64,000 nt of DNA from Marinilactibacillus sp. Marseille-P9653 (GTDB lineage: Bacteria > Bacillota > Bacilli > Lactobacillales > Carnobacteriaceae_A): assembly GCF_916618885.1 (NCBI RefSeq), contig NZ_CAKAKH010000002.1:247956-311955 (forward strand), given 5' to 3'. Below, in pieces: positions 1 to 7,719 of this stretch. The translations under genes and the position numbers were made by a program. The notes beneath the pieces were generated by a model that was given only the letters and a program-made list of their open reading frames with translations, made no database searches and was not told the origin of the DNA. Every line of letters begins with the position of its first letter. Position 1 is the first letter of the stretch.

Positions 1-32
1 TAATCTTCTTCTGTTATCTCATATTCTATCAT
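1..32 (-). CDS. 5' end of an unknown gene cut by the window edge
   Basis: An ATG at 30-32 on the minus strand opens a frame that runs to the window edge (MIEYEITEED, 10 residues visible). A GAGG Shine-Dalgarno-like sequence lies about 9 nt upstream. It is divergent from the acetyltransferase gene at 143. Too little is visible to name a product, and it may not be a gene. Confidence 0.35.
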   Translation of the reverse strand, partial: MIEYEITEED

Positions 33-142
33 TATCTCTAACCTCGCAGTATTTTTTCTTTAGTATACTCAATCATCGCTTAACTTGCTATACTATTTGT
101 AAAGCACCTAATTTAAATTTTAGAGAGGACTTTAATCATCTT

Positions 143-574
143 ATGCATATTAGAGAAAACTATCAAGCAGATCTAGATTACCTAGTAAATATCTGGTACG
201 AGGCTTCGATTGACGCCCATGATTTCATTGCACCAGATTACTGGAGAGAACAGCAGGTCGTAATGAAAGAGAAGTACCTACCGCTATCTGAAACGTATGT
301 TATATCAGAAGGGAACGGCATTGTAGGATTTGTCTCCTTGGTAGACGATTATTTGGCTGCACTGTTTATTGATCTGAATGTTCAAGGCGAGGGATATGGG
401 AAAGCATTACTCAATTTTGTTAAAGATCAAAGAGATTTTATCCAATTAACCGTTTATAAAAAGAATCAGAATGCTGTAGATTTCTATTTGAAGAATCATT
501 TTTCTATTAAAGAACAATCTATCGACCAACAAACTTCTGAAGAAGAATATGTGATGACCTGGTTCAAAGAATAA
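143..574 (+). CDS. GNAT family N-acetyltransferase (YjaB-like)
   Basis: The 143-residue product has the GNAT fold layout. An N-terminal IWYEASIDAHDFI stretch (about residues 17-29) resembles the IW..S..ATH.FL signature of YjaB-type acetyltransferases. The acetyl-CoA loop is at about residues 77-90 (VQGEGYGKALL, close to the Q/RxxGxG/A motif), and a YKKNQNAVDFY segment follows the usual xNxxAxxFY pattern. The acceptor substrate cannot be read from sequence. A GAGAGGA site lies 13 nt upstream, longer than usual. It is a lone plus-strand gene facing the rpsI operon end; an extended -10 (TGCTATACT, 86-94) could serve it. Confidence 0.8.
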   Translation: MHIRENYQADLDYLVNIWYEASIDAHDFIAPDYWREQQVVMKEKYLPLSETYVISEGNGIVGFVSLVDDYLAALFIDLNVQGEGYGKALLNFVKDQRDFIQLTVYKKNQNAVDFYLKNHFSIKEQSIDQQTSEEEYVMTWFKE

Positions 575-608
575 ACTGTTACTAACAAATTTTGGTTTCA
601 TACCCTAC

Positions 609-638
609 AAAAAAGACACTTCCCAAAAGGAAAGCGTC
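609..638 (-). terminator. Rho-independent terminator after the 42-aa gene
   Basis: On the minus strand GACGCTTTCC, a TTTT loop and GGGAAGTGTC form a 10-bp stem with two G-U pairs (615-638), followed by a T6 run. It ends transcription of the small gene at 669-797. Confidence 0.8.
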
Positions 639-668
639 CTATAATAGATCGAACTCTAACTTGCTCCG

Positions 669-797
669 TTATTTCTTATGAATAACTGGAGCTTTTCGCA
701 TATATTTTTGGTCGTTTTTAGGTGTACGGTTGTACTCGGCTTTTCCGCCACTTTTTTTGTTCTTGATAATTTCTAACATTTTTTCCTTTGGACTCAT
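669..797 (-). CDS. Small basic protein of unknown function (42 aa)
   Basis: An ATG at 795-797 opens a 42-codon frame ending in TAA at 669-671. It begins MSPKEKMLEIIKNKKSGG and ends APVIHKK, and is very lysine-rich with no membrane segment. A GGTGG motif about 5 nt upstream could be a ribosome binding site, and a clean terminator follows directly, which supports a real transcript end. It lies downstream of rpsI but behind the rpsI terminator, so it needs readthrough or its own promoter. I do not recognise a family. Its charge and place beside ribosomal genes would fit RNA binding, but that is only a guess. Confidence 0.5.
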   Translation of the reverse strand: MSPKEKMLEIIKNKKSGGKAEYNRTPKNDQKYMRKAPVIHKK

Positions 798-823
798 TGT
801 TTCCACCGCCTTTATTGATAAAA

Positions 824-857
824 GAAAAAAGCATCAGCAAGATGCCAATGCTTTTTC
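824..857 (-). terminator. Terminator of the rplM-rpsI operon
   Basis: The minus-strand sequence GCATC-TTGCT-GATGC followed by TTTTTT, inside a wider AAAAAGCAT/ATGCTTTTT dyad, forms a hairpin with a U-tract about 50 nt after the rpsI stop. Confidence 0.8.
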
Positions 858-908
858 TTCGTTCTGTATTGTATCTGTAAACGAACAAGTTCGCAACAGG
901 TCCAAAAA

Positions 909-1301
909 TTAACGTTTTGAGAATTGTGGTGATTTACGGGCTTTTTTACGACCTGGTTTTTTACGCTCAACCATACGAGGGTCACGCGTTAATAGTCCAG
1001 CCGCTTTAAGAGCTCCGCGGAAATCTGGGTCTACTGTTAATAGTGCACGAGAGATTCCGTGACGAGCAGCGCCTGCTTGTCCTGCAAATCCTCCACCATG
1101 AACGTTGACTTTAATGTCATAGCTTTCAACTGTATCAGTAAGAGCAAGTGGTTGTCTTACGATTAGGTGCAAGTGTTCAAAGTTTAAATATTCAGTAATA
1201 TCTTTACCGTTGAATGTGATTTTACCAGAACCTGGAGTCATGATTACTCGAGCTGTAGAGTTTTTACGACGGCCAGTTCCGAAATATTGTACTTGAGCCA
1301 A
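909..1301 (-). CDS. rpsI: 30S ribosomal protein S9
   Basis: The 130-residue protein matches bacterial S9 (uS9) along its length. It has the YFGTGRRK N-terminus, the [19 protein letters not shown] central signature, and the conserved C-terminal KSPQFSKR tail that in known ribosomes reaches the P-site tRNA. It follows rplM by 13 nt, the universal rplM-rpsI pair, and should be co-transcribed and co-regulated with it through the upstream leader. Confidence 0.97.
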   Translation of the reverse strand: MAQVQYFGTGRRKNSTARVIMTPGSGKITFNGKDITEYLNFEHLHLIVRQPLALTDTVESYDIKVNVHGGGFAGQAGAARHGISRALLTVDPDFRGALKAAGLLTRDPRMVERKKPGRKKARKSPQFSKR

Positions 1302-1314
1302 TGAATGTCCCTCC

Positions 1315-1758
1315 TTAAATTAAGTTCGTGATGTCTAGTGTTTCTGGAAGTTGAGCTTGGTGTTTGTGCTCAGGTCCAGCGTATACATGTAATTTTTTAA
1401 CTTGAGTACGTCCTAAAGAGTTATGCGGAAGCATTCCTTTAATAGACAATTCAATAAGTCTTTCAGGTTTTTCAGCACGTAGAGTTCCAGCAGATACTTG
1501 TTTCAATCCACCTGGGAATCCTGAGTGACGAGAATAGATCTTGTCACTAGCTTTGTTACCTGTCAATTTGATTTTCTCAGCATTTACTACGATTACGTTA
1601 TCGCCAGTGTCGACGTGTGGTGTATACGTAGGTTTGTTTTTTCCGCGAAGAATAGATGCAACGACTGCTGAAAGACGTCCCAATGGGATATCTGTAGCGT
1701 CAACTACAAACCATCTACGCTCAATGTTGCTTTCATTCGCCATAAAAGTTGTACGCAC
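1315..1758 (-). CDS. rplM: 50S ribosomal protein L13
   Basis: L13 (uL13), an early-assembly protein of the large subunit. The start is taken as GTG at 1756-1758 ([10 protein letters not shown]), giving 147 residues. An upstream in-frame ATG at 1773 overlaps the GGAGG Shine-Dalgarno, so it is unlikely to be used. Typical L13 motifs are present: [28 protein letters not shown] and [10 protein letters not shown]. It heads the rplM-rpsI operon behind a 165-nt leader. Confidence 0.96.
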   Translation of the reverse strand: MRTTFMANESNIERRWFVVDATDIPLGRLSAVVASILRGKNKPTYTPHVDTGDNVIVVNAEKIKLTGNKASDKIYSRHSGFPGGLKQVSAGTLRAEKPERLIELSIKGMLPHNSLGRTQVKKLHVYAGPEHKHQAQLPETLDITNLI

Positions 1759-1923
1759 GATCTTGACCTCCATAAATTCATTTTCGATTTCAGTTATTGT
1801 GATTTCAATCTTGCTCTAATGTATTTAGTCTTGTGAATAGTACCAGAACTTTCTTGATCAGAGCTTCGTTTTGTTTGTGACCTAACAAGTTTCCGGGGCT
1901 TATCATGGTGGCAAACAATACCA
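1759..1923 (-). promoter_or_regulatory. L13-type ribosomal leader (5' UTR of rplM-rpsI)
   Basis: About 165 nt separate the predicted transcription start (near 1923) and the rplM GTG. Autoregulatory L13 leaders are known at this position in Firmicutes. I see a GC-rich segment (about 1885-1915, minus-strand GCCACC and CCCCGG) but did not fold it, so the assignment rests mainly on position and length. Confidence 0.5.
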
Positions 1924-1929
1924 TTTAAC

Positions 1930-1958
1930 ATAATACCGCGAATGGATAGATAAGTCAA
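1930..1958 (-). promoter_or_regulatory. Sigma-A promoter of rplM-rpsI
   Basis: Minus strand: -35 TTGACT (1953-1958), 17-nt spacer, -10 TATTAT (1930-1935). Confidence 0.85.
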
Positions 1959-2027
1959 CTCCATATCAATCTTTTTCCAATAAAATTGTCAAAGTTTTAG
2001 TAGATAGATTATTGAGCACCTATAGAT

Positions 2028-2067
2028 AAAAAAAAGAAGCCCTTTCTCCAATAGAAAAGACTTCTTT
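2028..2067 (-). terminator. Terminator of the YkvA-family gene
   Basis: Minus strand AAGAAG...CTTCTT stem with an inner CTTTTCT/AGAAAGG pairing, followed by a T8 run. Confidence 0.8.
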
Positions 2068-2083
2068 CATAGTCTACAAGTCG

Positions 2084-2371
2084 TTATGAATCAAATCGTT
2101 CTGCTTCGTTTTCTGCACGTTCAACGATACTCTTCTGATTTTTTGAAAGGACTCTTTCTGCGATGATTAATAAAATCGGAATCAGAATATCATCTGCATA
2201 TCCTACCACCGGAATAAAATCTGGAACTATATCGATGGGACTGATGATATAAAGGAGAATCCCGAGTACGATCCATTTCTTTCTTTTTTCTATTTTCGTA
2301 TCAAATAATGAAGTTACCAGAGGTTTGATCTGTGTCATGGGCGTCATTCTTTGTTTTTTAAAACGTTTCAT
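2084..2371 (-). CDS. YkvA family protein (DUF1232)
   Basis: This 95-residue protein carries the DUF1232 hallmark SPIDIVPDFIPVVGYADD at about residues 44-61, next to a hydrophobic segment (WIVLGILLYII) and a second one (ILIPILLIIA). The family is small and membrane-associated, with no established biochemical role. The N-terminus is basic (MKRFKKQR). It stands alone between the MBL hydrolase and rplM, with its own terminator. Start chosen at the ATG at 2371; internal ATGs at residues 9 and 12 are possible. Confidence 0.85.
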   Translation of the reverse strand: MKRFKKQRMTPMTQIKPLVTSLFDTKIEKRKKWIVLGILLYIISPIDIVPDFIPVVGYADDILIPILLIIAERVLSKNQKSIVERAENEAERFDS

Positions 2372-2543
2372 TTATCAACACTCCATTTTATATTTTTTTC
2401 TTGGTTCTCATTTCCAATTTTTTTCGCACCATCTTAGTATAAAATGTCGCCGTTGATATTAAATCAGTCTTAAGTATGATTTTTCAAGGGCATACTTATT
2501 GAGCATTTTTAGTTTCCTTTATTTATCCAATCTATTCAGGCAT

Positions 2544-2573
2544 AAAAAAAGGAACAGGATTAACCCCTGCTCC
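2544..2573 (-). terminator. Terminator of the MBL-fold gene
   Basis: Minus strand GGAGCAGG, 7-nt loop, CCTGTTCC (one G-U pair), then T7. Confidence 0.85.
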
Positions 2574-2586
2574 TTGATTACTTTGT

Positions 2587-3435
2587 TTAATATTTTTCTG
2601 TATCCTCTACGAACTTGCCATGACTCGGTAGCGCTTCTTCTTCCCAATGATCAACTAGATTTTTTAATCCGTCAGTCAATTTTTGTCCACTCATTGGATG
2701 TCCATGTCCTGTCACGGCATGCTCTGGTCTGAGATCTTTCAATTTAATAACTGATTCCTTAGCAGCCGTCCAGTCCGGTGTTAAATAGCGCGGCGGTCCG
2801 CTGACGATTTCTTTCTGGGTCAAAACATCATACAAATTTTCTTGTTTGGTCGTGACAAACGCATCAGCTGCAATTAAAAAGCTGTCTCTTTCTCTAAATA
2901 AAGCGACTTGCCCTTCAGTATGCCCTGGTACTGAGAGCCATCTGAATTCCGGCAAAAACGGTACGGTTCCATCTTTCGGCAACGATTGAATTCGGTCATC
3001 TAATTCAATAGGATCTGTCGGGAAGAATTTAGATGTTTTTAAAACTAATCCGCCTTCTGCCTGATAATCTGGTTCAGGGTAACTTTTTTTACCGGTTAGG
3101 TAAGGCAGTTCCTGTTCAGCTGCATATACTGGTGCACCCCATTTCTCAATCAAATCAATAACCGTTCCAACATGATCAAAATGTCCATGAGTCAGTATAA
3201 TCGCTTTAGGCTTTGCATCAGACCCGAACCGTTCTTGAGCTGCTTCAATGATTTTGTCGGAGCGACCATACATACCTGTGTCCACAATGACAAATGAGTC
3301 TTCTTTTGGATCTCCAATAAAAAGCACATTAACGATTTGATCGACATAGACATAGACGTCAGGTAAGAATTCTGTCCCTTTTCCAGAATCTTTACTGTAA
3401 ACCGGAATCTTTTTATAATCCTCTCCATACTTCAT
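2587..3435 (-). CDS. MBL-fold metallo-hydrolase
   Basis: This 282-residue protein of the metallo-beta-lactamase fold has metal ligands in THGHFDH (residues 82-88; His83, His85, Asp87, His88), His171 in VPGHTEGQ, Asp190 in IAADAF, and a late TGHGHPMSG histidine. These are the ligands of a di-metal hydrolase such as the glyoxalase II or lactonase branches. The substrate is not evident. It is monocistronic, with its own terminator. It lies in a block of accessory genes between truA and rplM, which are adjacent in B. subtilis. Confidence 0.88.
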   Translation of the reverse strand: MKYGEDYKKIPVYSKDSGKGTEFLPDVYVYVDQIVNVLFIGDPKEDSFVIVDTGMYGRSDKIIEAAQERFGSDAKPKAIILTHGHFDHVGTVIDLIEKWGAPVYAAEQELPYLTGKKSYPEPDYQAEGGLVLKTSKFFPTDPIELDDRIQSLPKDGTVPFLPEFRWLSVPGHTEGQVALFRERDSFLIAADAFVTTKQENLYDVLTQKEIVSGPPRYLTPDWTAAKESVIKLKDLRPEHAVTGHGHPMSGQKLTDGLKNLVDHWEEEALPSHGKFVEDTEKY

Positions 3436-3617
3436 TGATAAGCTCTCCTTTTAGATTTTAATATCCTCCTTGTATCTTACTAAACAGGTTCTTTCTTAAA
3501 CTAGACGAATTTGTTTGAGTACACACTTTCTTCTCAAACGATTTAGTTCATTCTATTAAAAAAATCATAGGCTTCTCCTATACCCTTCGAGTATACTAAC
3601 GATATACATAAAATCAA
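3436..3617. other. Intergenic stretch with no recognised element
   Basis: AT-rich DNA upstream of the MBL gene. Apart from a short AGGCTTCTCCT palindrome near 3570, I see no strong promoter, hairpin or conserved motif. Confidence 0.5.
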
Positions 3618-3764
3618 ATGATTGCTTTTACAGAATGGCGTTTAATCATGCATAAACCTTTCAAACGCTCTTTCACTACTATGTTTATTCTGGCAATACT
3701 TCTAGTGATGTTTTCTTTCGTAAATATTTATTCTCGCTATTACAAAGTCAATCAGATCAATTAG
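3618..3764 (+). CDS. Possible 48-aa single-span membrane peptide
   Basis: A plus-strand frame from ATG 3618 to TAG 3762-3764 encodes a basic N-terminus (MHKPFKRSF from an internal Met), a hydrophobic segment MFILAILLVMFSFV and a short tail. The layout is that of a small membrane peptide. There is no clear Shine-Dalgarno sequence and no terminator, and it overlaps the end of the convergent gene at 3757 by 8 bp. It may be a chance frame. Confidence 0.2.
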   Translation: MIAFTEWRLIMHKPFKRSFTTMFILAILLVMFSFVNIYSRYYKVNQIN

Positions 3765-4101
3765 TCTCTTGCCGCTGTCGCTTACGCTTTGCTTGATGTT
3801 CGTGCACAAATAAATGAATTACACCCAAAATAAAAACAAGTAGAAATACCAATGATGACCACCCGTCACCCGATATCCCGAATCTGTCAATGAGTACTCC
3901 GCTCTGAAAGAGTAGTGTGCCAGCTGCGATCACTAATAAAAAGGAATTCAATAAAAGATACGTCTCTGATTTAACTTTATTCTTTAAAAACACACTGTAC
4001 AGCAGATTGAATCCCACTACTGCTGCTAGTAAGATCAAGACAATACCAAGCTCTGACAGATTGCTATTGCTACTCGTTGACATCCCTATAAGCATTTTCA
4101 T
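3757..4101 (-). CDS. Small membrane protein of unknown function
   Basis: Start taken at the ATG at 4099-4101 because AAAGGTGG lies 7 nt upstream; the longer frame from 4134 would place that site inside the gene. The 114-residue product has three hydrophobic segments: about residues 18-39 (LGIVLILLAAVVGFNLLYSV), 45-65 (TYLLLNSFLLVIAAGTLL) and 83-99 (LVFLLVFILGVIHLFV). The C-terminal tail is strongly basic (HQAKRKRQRQ), predicted cytosolic. I do not recognise the family. No partner gene is evident. Confidence 0.6.
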   Translation of the reverse strand: MKMLIGMSTSSNSNLSELGIVLILLAAVVGFNLLYSVFLKNKVKSETYLLLNSFLLVIAAGTLLFQSGVLIDRFGISGDGWSSLVFLLVFILGVIHLFVHEHQAKRKRQRQETN

Positions 4102-4270
4102 CTTTGAACCACCTTTAACAAATTTATGATACATACAGTATATATCACTTTAATAAAAATGGTAGTGTCCAATCCTACAGAGTTTAAGTTCTTACAAGTA
4201 CACCGAAAAAAGAAATATTGTTTCTGTTTTTATGGTGCAAAAGTATAGAACGGGTCATTTAACGAAGCCT

Positions 4271-4317
4271 AAAAAAGCGACCTAGAAGCTGCGGATTTCT
4301 CGCCTCCCAAATCGCTT
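4271..4317 (-). terminator. Terminator after the MscS gene
   Basis: Minus strand AAGCGA...TCGCTT outer stem with an inner GAGAA/TTCT pairing, followed by T6. Confidence 0.75.
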
Positions 4318-4346
4318 TATTTATATTCTGTGACCGAAACTTGAGA

Positions 4347-5099
4347 CTAGCTATTTCGGTCTTCTTTAGGTGTTTCCTCATGAACAATTTCAAATGTCTC
4401 AGAAGCGAGTTCAATTCTATCTTCATATTCTCCAAAACGCTCAAGAATCGACATAAAAATATGATCTCTGCTAATCCGTCTCTTTCTTGTATCTACAATG
4501 TACCGCAAACTTAATGTGATCCAGTTATCATCAAAAGAAATAAAGACTTGTGGCTCAAGTGAAGCATTTTCGATACGGTATCTACGCTTCATATTTCCCC
4601 AGTCTTCCTCGGCCTTAGCGTTGTAGGTTCCAATTTCTTTTTCCGCTATCTCTAACACCAGTTTTCTAGCGAGTTTGATATCTGACTTGAAGCGAATGAG
4701 AATATGAATTTCATCCCATAAGAACTTGAAATCAGCAGTATAGTTGTAGACGGGAGACGTGAAGATATAACTGTTGGCTACTCGAACAATTCGTCCAGTA
4801 TACTGATCTCCTTCTACCCACTCACCCATTTCCATCAAAGTTGTCCGCAAAAGACCGATATCGACAACATCACCTTTGGTTCCGCCCAGCAGTACACGAT
4901 CTCCTGTTTTAAAGAAATCACCGAACATAATCGCAAACCATCCGGCAAAACTCACGATGACTTCTCTTAACGCATACGTAATCCCCGCTCCAGCAAGCCC
5001 TATCGCTGTCGTAAATCCACTAAGATCCGTTCCAAATATATAAACAAAAGCAATAACCAATATGGCATTGGTCAACCATTTAGCTACTTTTCGAGTCAC
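4347..5099 (-). CDS. MscS-family mechanosensitive channel, main part of an interrupted gene
   Basis: The 250-residue frame shows the MscS core. A membrane segment (NAILVIAFVYIF) is followed by the Gly/Ala-rich pore helix (AIGLAGAGITYALREVIVSFAGWFAIMFGDFF, about residues 32-63) and the beta domain starting GDRVLLGGTKGDVVDIGLLRTTL. The C-terminal domain follows. Such channels normally carry one more N-terminal membrane helix, and that helix is encoded directly upstream in the same frame but behind a TAG codon (5103-5105). The GTG at 5097-5099 has no Shine-Dalgarno, so translation from it is doubtful. Role if functional: release of solutes on osmotic downshift. Confidence 0.75.
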   Translation of the reverse strand: MTRKVAKWLTNAILVIAFVYIFGTDLSGFTTAIGLAGAGITYALREVIVSFAGWFAIMFGDFFKTGDRVLLGGTKGDVVDIGLLRTTLMEMGEWVEGDQYTGRIVRVANSYIFTSPVYNYTADFKFLWDEIHILIRFKSDIKLARKLVLEIAEKEIGTYNAKAEEDWGNMKRRYRIENASLEPQVFISFDDNWITLSLRYIVDTRKRRISRDHIFMSILERFGEYEDRIELASETFEIVHEETPKEDRNS

Positions 5100-5102
5100 A
5101 TA

Positions 5103-5249
5103 CTAGTTCTCTGATTCATTGAATCGTTTGTATAACCGATTCAATGCAAATTTTCTGATTATTAATAGACACACGATGATCACTGCAAAGATTAGGATGT
5201 TAGCAATCAATGGATAAGCTTCGGCATATTGATTGATCCATTCTCTCAT
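5103..5249 (-). pseudogene. N-terminal fragment of the interrupted MscS gene (48 aa)
   Basis: The ATG at 5247-5249 has a strong AAAGGA site upstream. It opens 48 codons with a membrane helix (LIANILIFAVIIVCLLII, about residues 14-31) and a basic tail, ending in TAG at 5103-5105. The codon after the TAG continues in the same frame into the 250-residue MscS core (4347-5099). Removing one stop would give a channel of about 300 residues. I read this as a gene with a nonsense mutation; stop-codon readthrough or a sequencing error are alternatives. Confidence 0.65.
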
Positions 5250-5340
5250 AGTAAGATTCCTTTCCGATCACTTAGACTCGTTCTTTTTCACTACTATGGT
5301 AACAGGTTAACGTCTCTAAAGTCTCATGAAAGCTCTCTAC

Positions 5341-6069
5341 TTACCCCTTTAGCGTGCCATCTTTTTGCATCCGCCAGTATATATCTGGTTCACTGTGATG
5401 CTTTAGCACTCTTCTCACATTCTTTTGATCGCTGTTTTTATAGAAGGCAACTGCGGCTTCTTTACCCAATCCACCCATCATTTTCCGCTGGATTAAGCGT
5501 GGTTCCAGTACGGCTTCTCTTGCCTTTATAAATATCGATAAATCTGCTAATTGTTTTAGGTCCCGCCAGCCTGGTTCATCCAGAAGCAGCCAATTCCCTT
5601 CGATAAGCACAATATCAGCATCCACGCTCAAATGCTCAAAACTGACGTCATGTAGCTTTCTGTCATAGATCGGCCACTTAATCACTTCAGACTGTTTAAG
5701 CAATGACAGCGACTTTTTGAGTGATTTCAGATCAAATGACTCTGGACTACCTTTAACCTCTTTTAAAAATACGTCTACTCCATCTATCAAAATCGTGTGC
5801 TCGGCTAAATAAGCACCGTCAAAATGAAACCCGTCAATAGAAATTGATTGAAAGGTAAAAGGATAAGCTCGATCTTTATGTAGTTTTTCCAGATACTGAC
5901 TCACCGTTGTCTTCCCTGTTCCAGGAGGTGCCGCCAAATAAACGACAATCCGCCTATCTTTCTTTTCTCTTAAAGCCACAAGTTGATTTAGTAAAGGCAA
6001 TAGCACATCTTTTTGTTCACTAGTTGTATACTGTACATCGACTTCAAGACCATTGATCTTCATTTTCAT
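5341..6069 (-). CDS. Nucleoside/nucleotide kinase family protein (uridine kinase-like P-loop)
   Basis: A 242-residue P-loop kinase with Walker A AAPPGTGKTT (about residues 46-55), a DGFHFD motif (about residues 79-84) and a Walker B-like DIVLIEGNWLLLDE stretch. The DGFH and EGNWLL motifs are those of the uridine kinase/pantothenate kinase superfamily branch that includes YggC and FrcK-like proteins. The phosphate acceptor is unknown. A GGGAG site 9 nt upstream supports the first ATG. It sits between truA and the mscS-like gene. Confidence 0.82.
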   Translation of the reverse strand: MKMKINGLEVDVQYTTSEQKDVLLPLLNQLVALREKKDRRIVVYLAAPPGTGKTTVSQYLEKLHKDRAYPFTFQSISIDGFHFDGAYLAEHTILIDGVDVFLKEVKGSPESFDLKSLKKSLSLLKQSEVIKWPIYDRKLHDVSFEHLSVDADIVLIEGNWLLLDEPGWRDLKQLADLSIFIKAREAVLEPRLIQRKMMGGLGKEAAVAFYKNSDQKNVRRVLKHHSEPDIYWRMQKDGTLKG

Positions 6070-6099
6070 TGCCTCGTACTCCCTTTCTACTAGATTCGT

Positions 6100-6861
6100 T
6101 CAGGCTTCGTAGTAAACTTCCATCATACATAAACCTTTTGGGGCAACGGTTGGTCCTGCGACTGTACGGTCCTTCGCTTCAAGGATTTTAGGGATATCCT
6201 CTACCGGTCTTCTACCATCCGCAACTTGCAGGACCGTTCCGACAATAATCCGAATCATATTGTAGAGAAAGCCATTTCCACGGAACGTAAAGACCCATTC
6301 CTCCGTCCGCTCATCGATTTCAACACTTGCTTCATAAATGGTTCTGGTTTTGTCTTCCTTATCTGACTGGGCAGAAGCAAAACTCGTAAAATCGTGCGTT
6401 CCTTCTAAGTACTTCAAGGCTTGCTGTGTCCGCTCCAGATTCATTTCAAAAGGATGGTGATGCGCGTATAAGCGTGTAAATGGATCTTCCAGTTTATGAT
6501 TGTCTACACGGTACTGATACGTTTTCCCCTTAGCCAGATACTGAGAATGAAACTGATCATCAACGATATCCGACTCAAATACTACGATATCATCTGGACT
6601 CAGTGCATTCAATGCACGCAGCATCCCTTCAGCTGGAATAGCTTTTGGATAGTCGAAATGAATGACTTGTCCTCTAGCATGGACCCCTGCATCGGTTCTT
6701 CCGGCTCCTTTGATGCGAATGAAAGTCCCTTTAGACATGGTGTTCAGCGCCTTTTCAATTTCTCCCTGCACCGTTCTTTTATTTGGCTGCACTTGAAACC
6801 CTGAAAAATGTGTACCATCATAGGCCAGTTTTAGTCTGTATCTTGTATTTTCCAAATCCAA
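6100..6861 (-). CDS. truA: tRNA pseudouridine(38-40) synthase TruA
   Basis: TruA isomerises U38-U40 in the anticodon arm. The 253-residue protein has YDGTHFSGFQVQP near the N-terminus and the catalytic GRTDAGVHA motif with Asp57, then FLYNMIRIIVG near the C-terminus. The start is TTG (6859-6861) behind AAAGGAAG. It follows ecfT, the order ecfA1-ecfA2-ecfT-truA being conserved in Firmicutes. In B. subtilis rplM follows directly; here about 4 kb of other genes intervene. Confidence 0.96.
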   Translation of the reverse strand: MDLENTRYRLKLAYDGTHFSGFQVQPNKRTVQGEIEKALNTMSKGTFIRIKGAGRTDAGVHARGQVIHFDYPKAIPAEGMLRALNALSPDDIVVFESDIVDDQFHSQYLAKGKTYQYRVDNHKLEDPFTRLYAHHHPFEMNLERTQQALKYLEGTHDFTSFASAQSDKEDKTRTIYEASVEIDERTEEWVFTFRGNGFLYNMIRIIVGTVLQVADGRRPVEDIPKILEAKDRTVAGPTVAPKGLCMMEVYYEA

Positions 6862-6924
6862 CAGCTTCCTTTACTTTTCTATACAGAAAAAGGATAAAGA
6901 CCTTCATCCTTATCCTTTCCCACC

Positions 6925-7719
6925 TTAAGTTCTAAATAATATCAAAACAACAACAAGCAAGCCAATTGTGCCCATAGCAAGCGAGTCTTTTGTCTGCCAG
7001 TTCAATTGACGGTACTTTGTACGCCCTTCGCCACCCTTGTATCCTCTAGCCTCCATCGCTGTTGCAAGTTCCTCAGCGCGGTTAAATGAGCTCACAAATA
7101 GCGGGATCAGCAACGGTACGATTGATTTCATTTGTTGATAGATACTGCCTTCACCAAAATCAATTCCACGTGCGCGCTGTGCATTCATGATCTTCTCTGT
7201 CTCATCCATCAGTGTCGGTACGAAACGTAAGGCAATCGACAACATCAGTGCAATCTCATGAACAGGAACACCGACTTTACCAAAAGGTCTCAATAGATAC
7301 TCAATCGCATCTGATAAAGATAAGGGCATCGTCGTTAATGTCAGTAATGTCGACATAAAGATGATCAATACAAATCTCATAAAGATGAATCCACCATTGA
7401 TCAGACCTTCTTGAGACAAGATAATCGGTCCCCATCTAAAGAAGATCGTCTGCCCACTCGTAAAGAGTACCTGCAAGATCACAGTAAACAGAATCAGCCA
7501 TAAAAGCGGCTTGATACCATTGATAAAGAACTTCAGAGAAATCTGCGACAAACTAACAGCCAAGCCTACGAAAATAGCCAGCGCCAGATAAGTCCAAAGA
7601 TTATTGGCCAGAAAGATGATAATGATGAAAAACATCGCACTCATCAACTTCGTTCTAGGATCTAATCGGTGGATCAGTGAATCGCCGGGAATATACCGAC
7701 CGAAAATCAGTTTATCCAT
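6925..7719 (-). CDS. ecfT: Energy-coupling factor transporter transmembrane protein EcfT
   Basis: EcfT is the membrane scaffold that links the two ATPases to vitamin- or metal-binding S components. The 264-residue product has about 5-6 hydrophobic segments and the two cytosolic coupling Ala-Arg-Gly motifs: AQRARGID, and AMEARGY near the C-terminus. The ATG at 7717-7719 overlaps the ecfA2 TGA; an in-frame GTG at 7722 is an alternative start with a 4-nt overlap. The operon layout indicates a shared group II ECF module. No S component is visible in this window. Confidence 0.95.
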   Translation of the reverse strand: MDKLIFGRYIPGDSLIHRLDPRTKLMSAMFFIIIIFLANNLWTYLALAIFVGLAVSLSQISLKFFINGIKPLLWLILFTVILQVLFTSGQTIFFRWGPIILSQEGLINGGFIFMRFVLIIFMSTLLTLTTMPLSLSDAIEYLLRPFGKVGVPVHEIALMLSIALRFVPTLMDETEKIMNAQRARGIDFGEGSIYQQMKSIVPLLIPLFVSSFNRAEELATAMEARGYKGGEGRTKYRQLNWQTKDSLAMGTIGLLVVVLILFRT

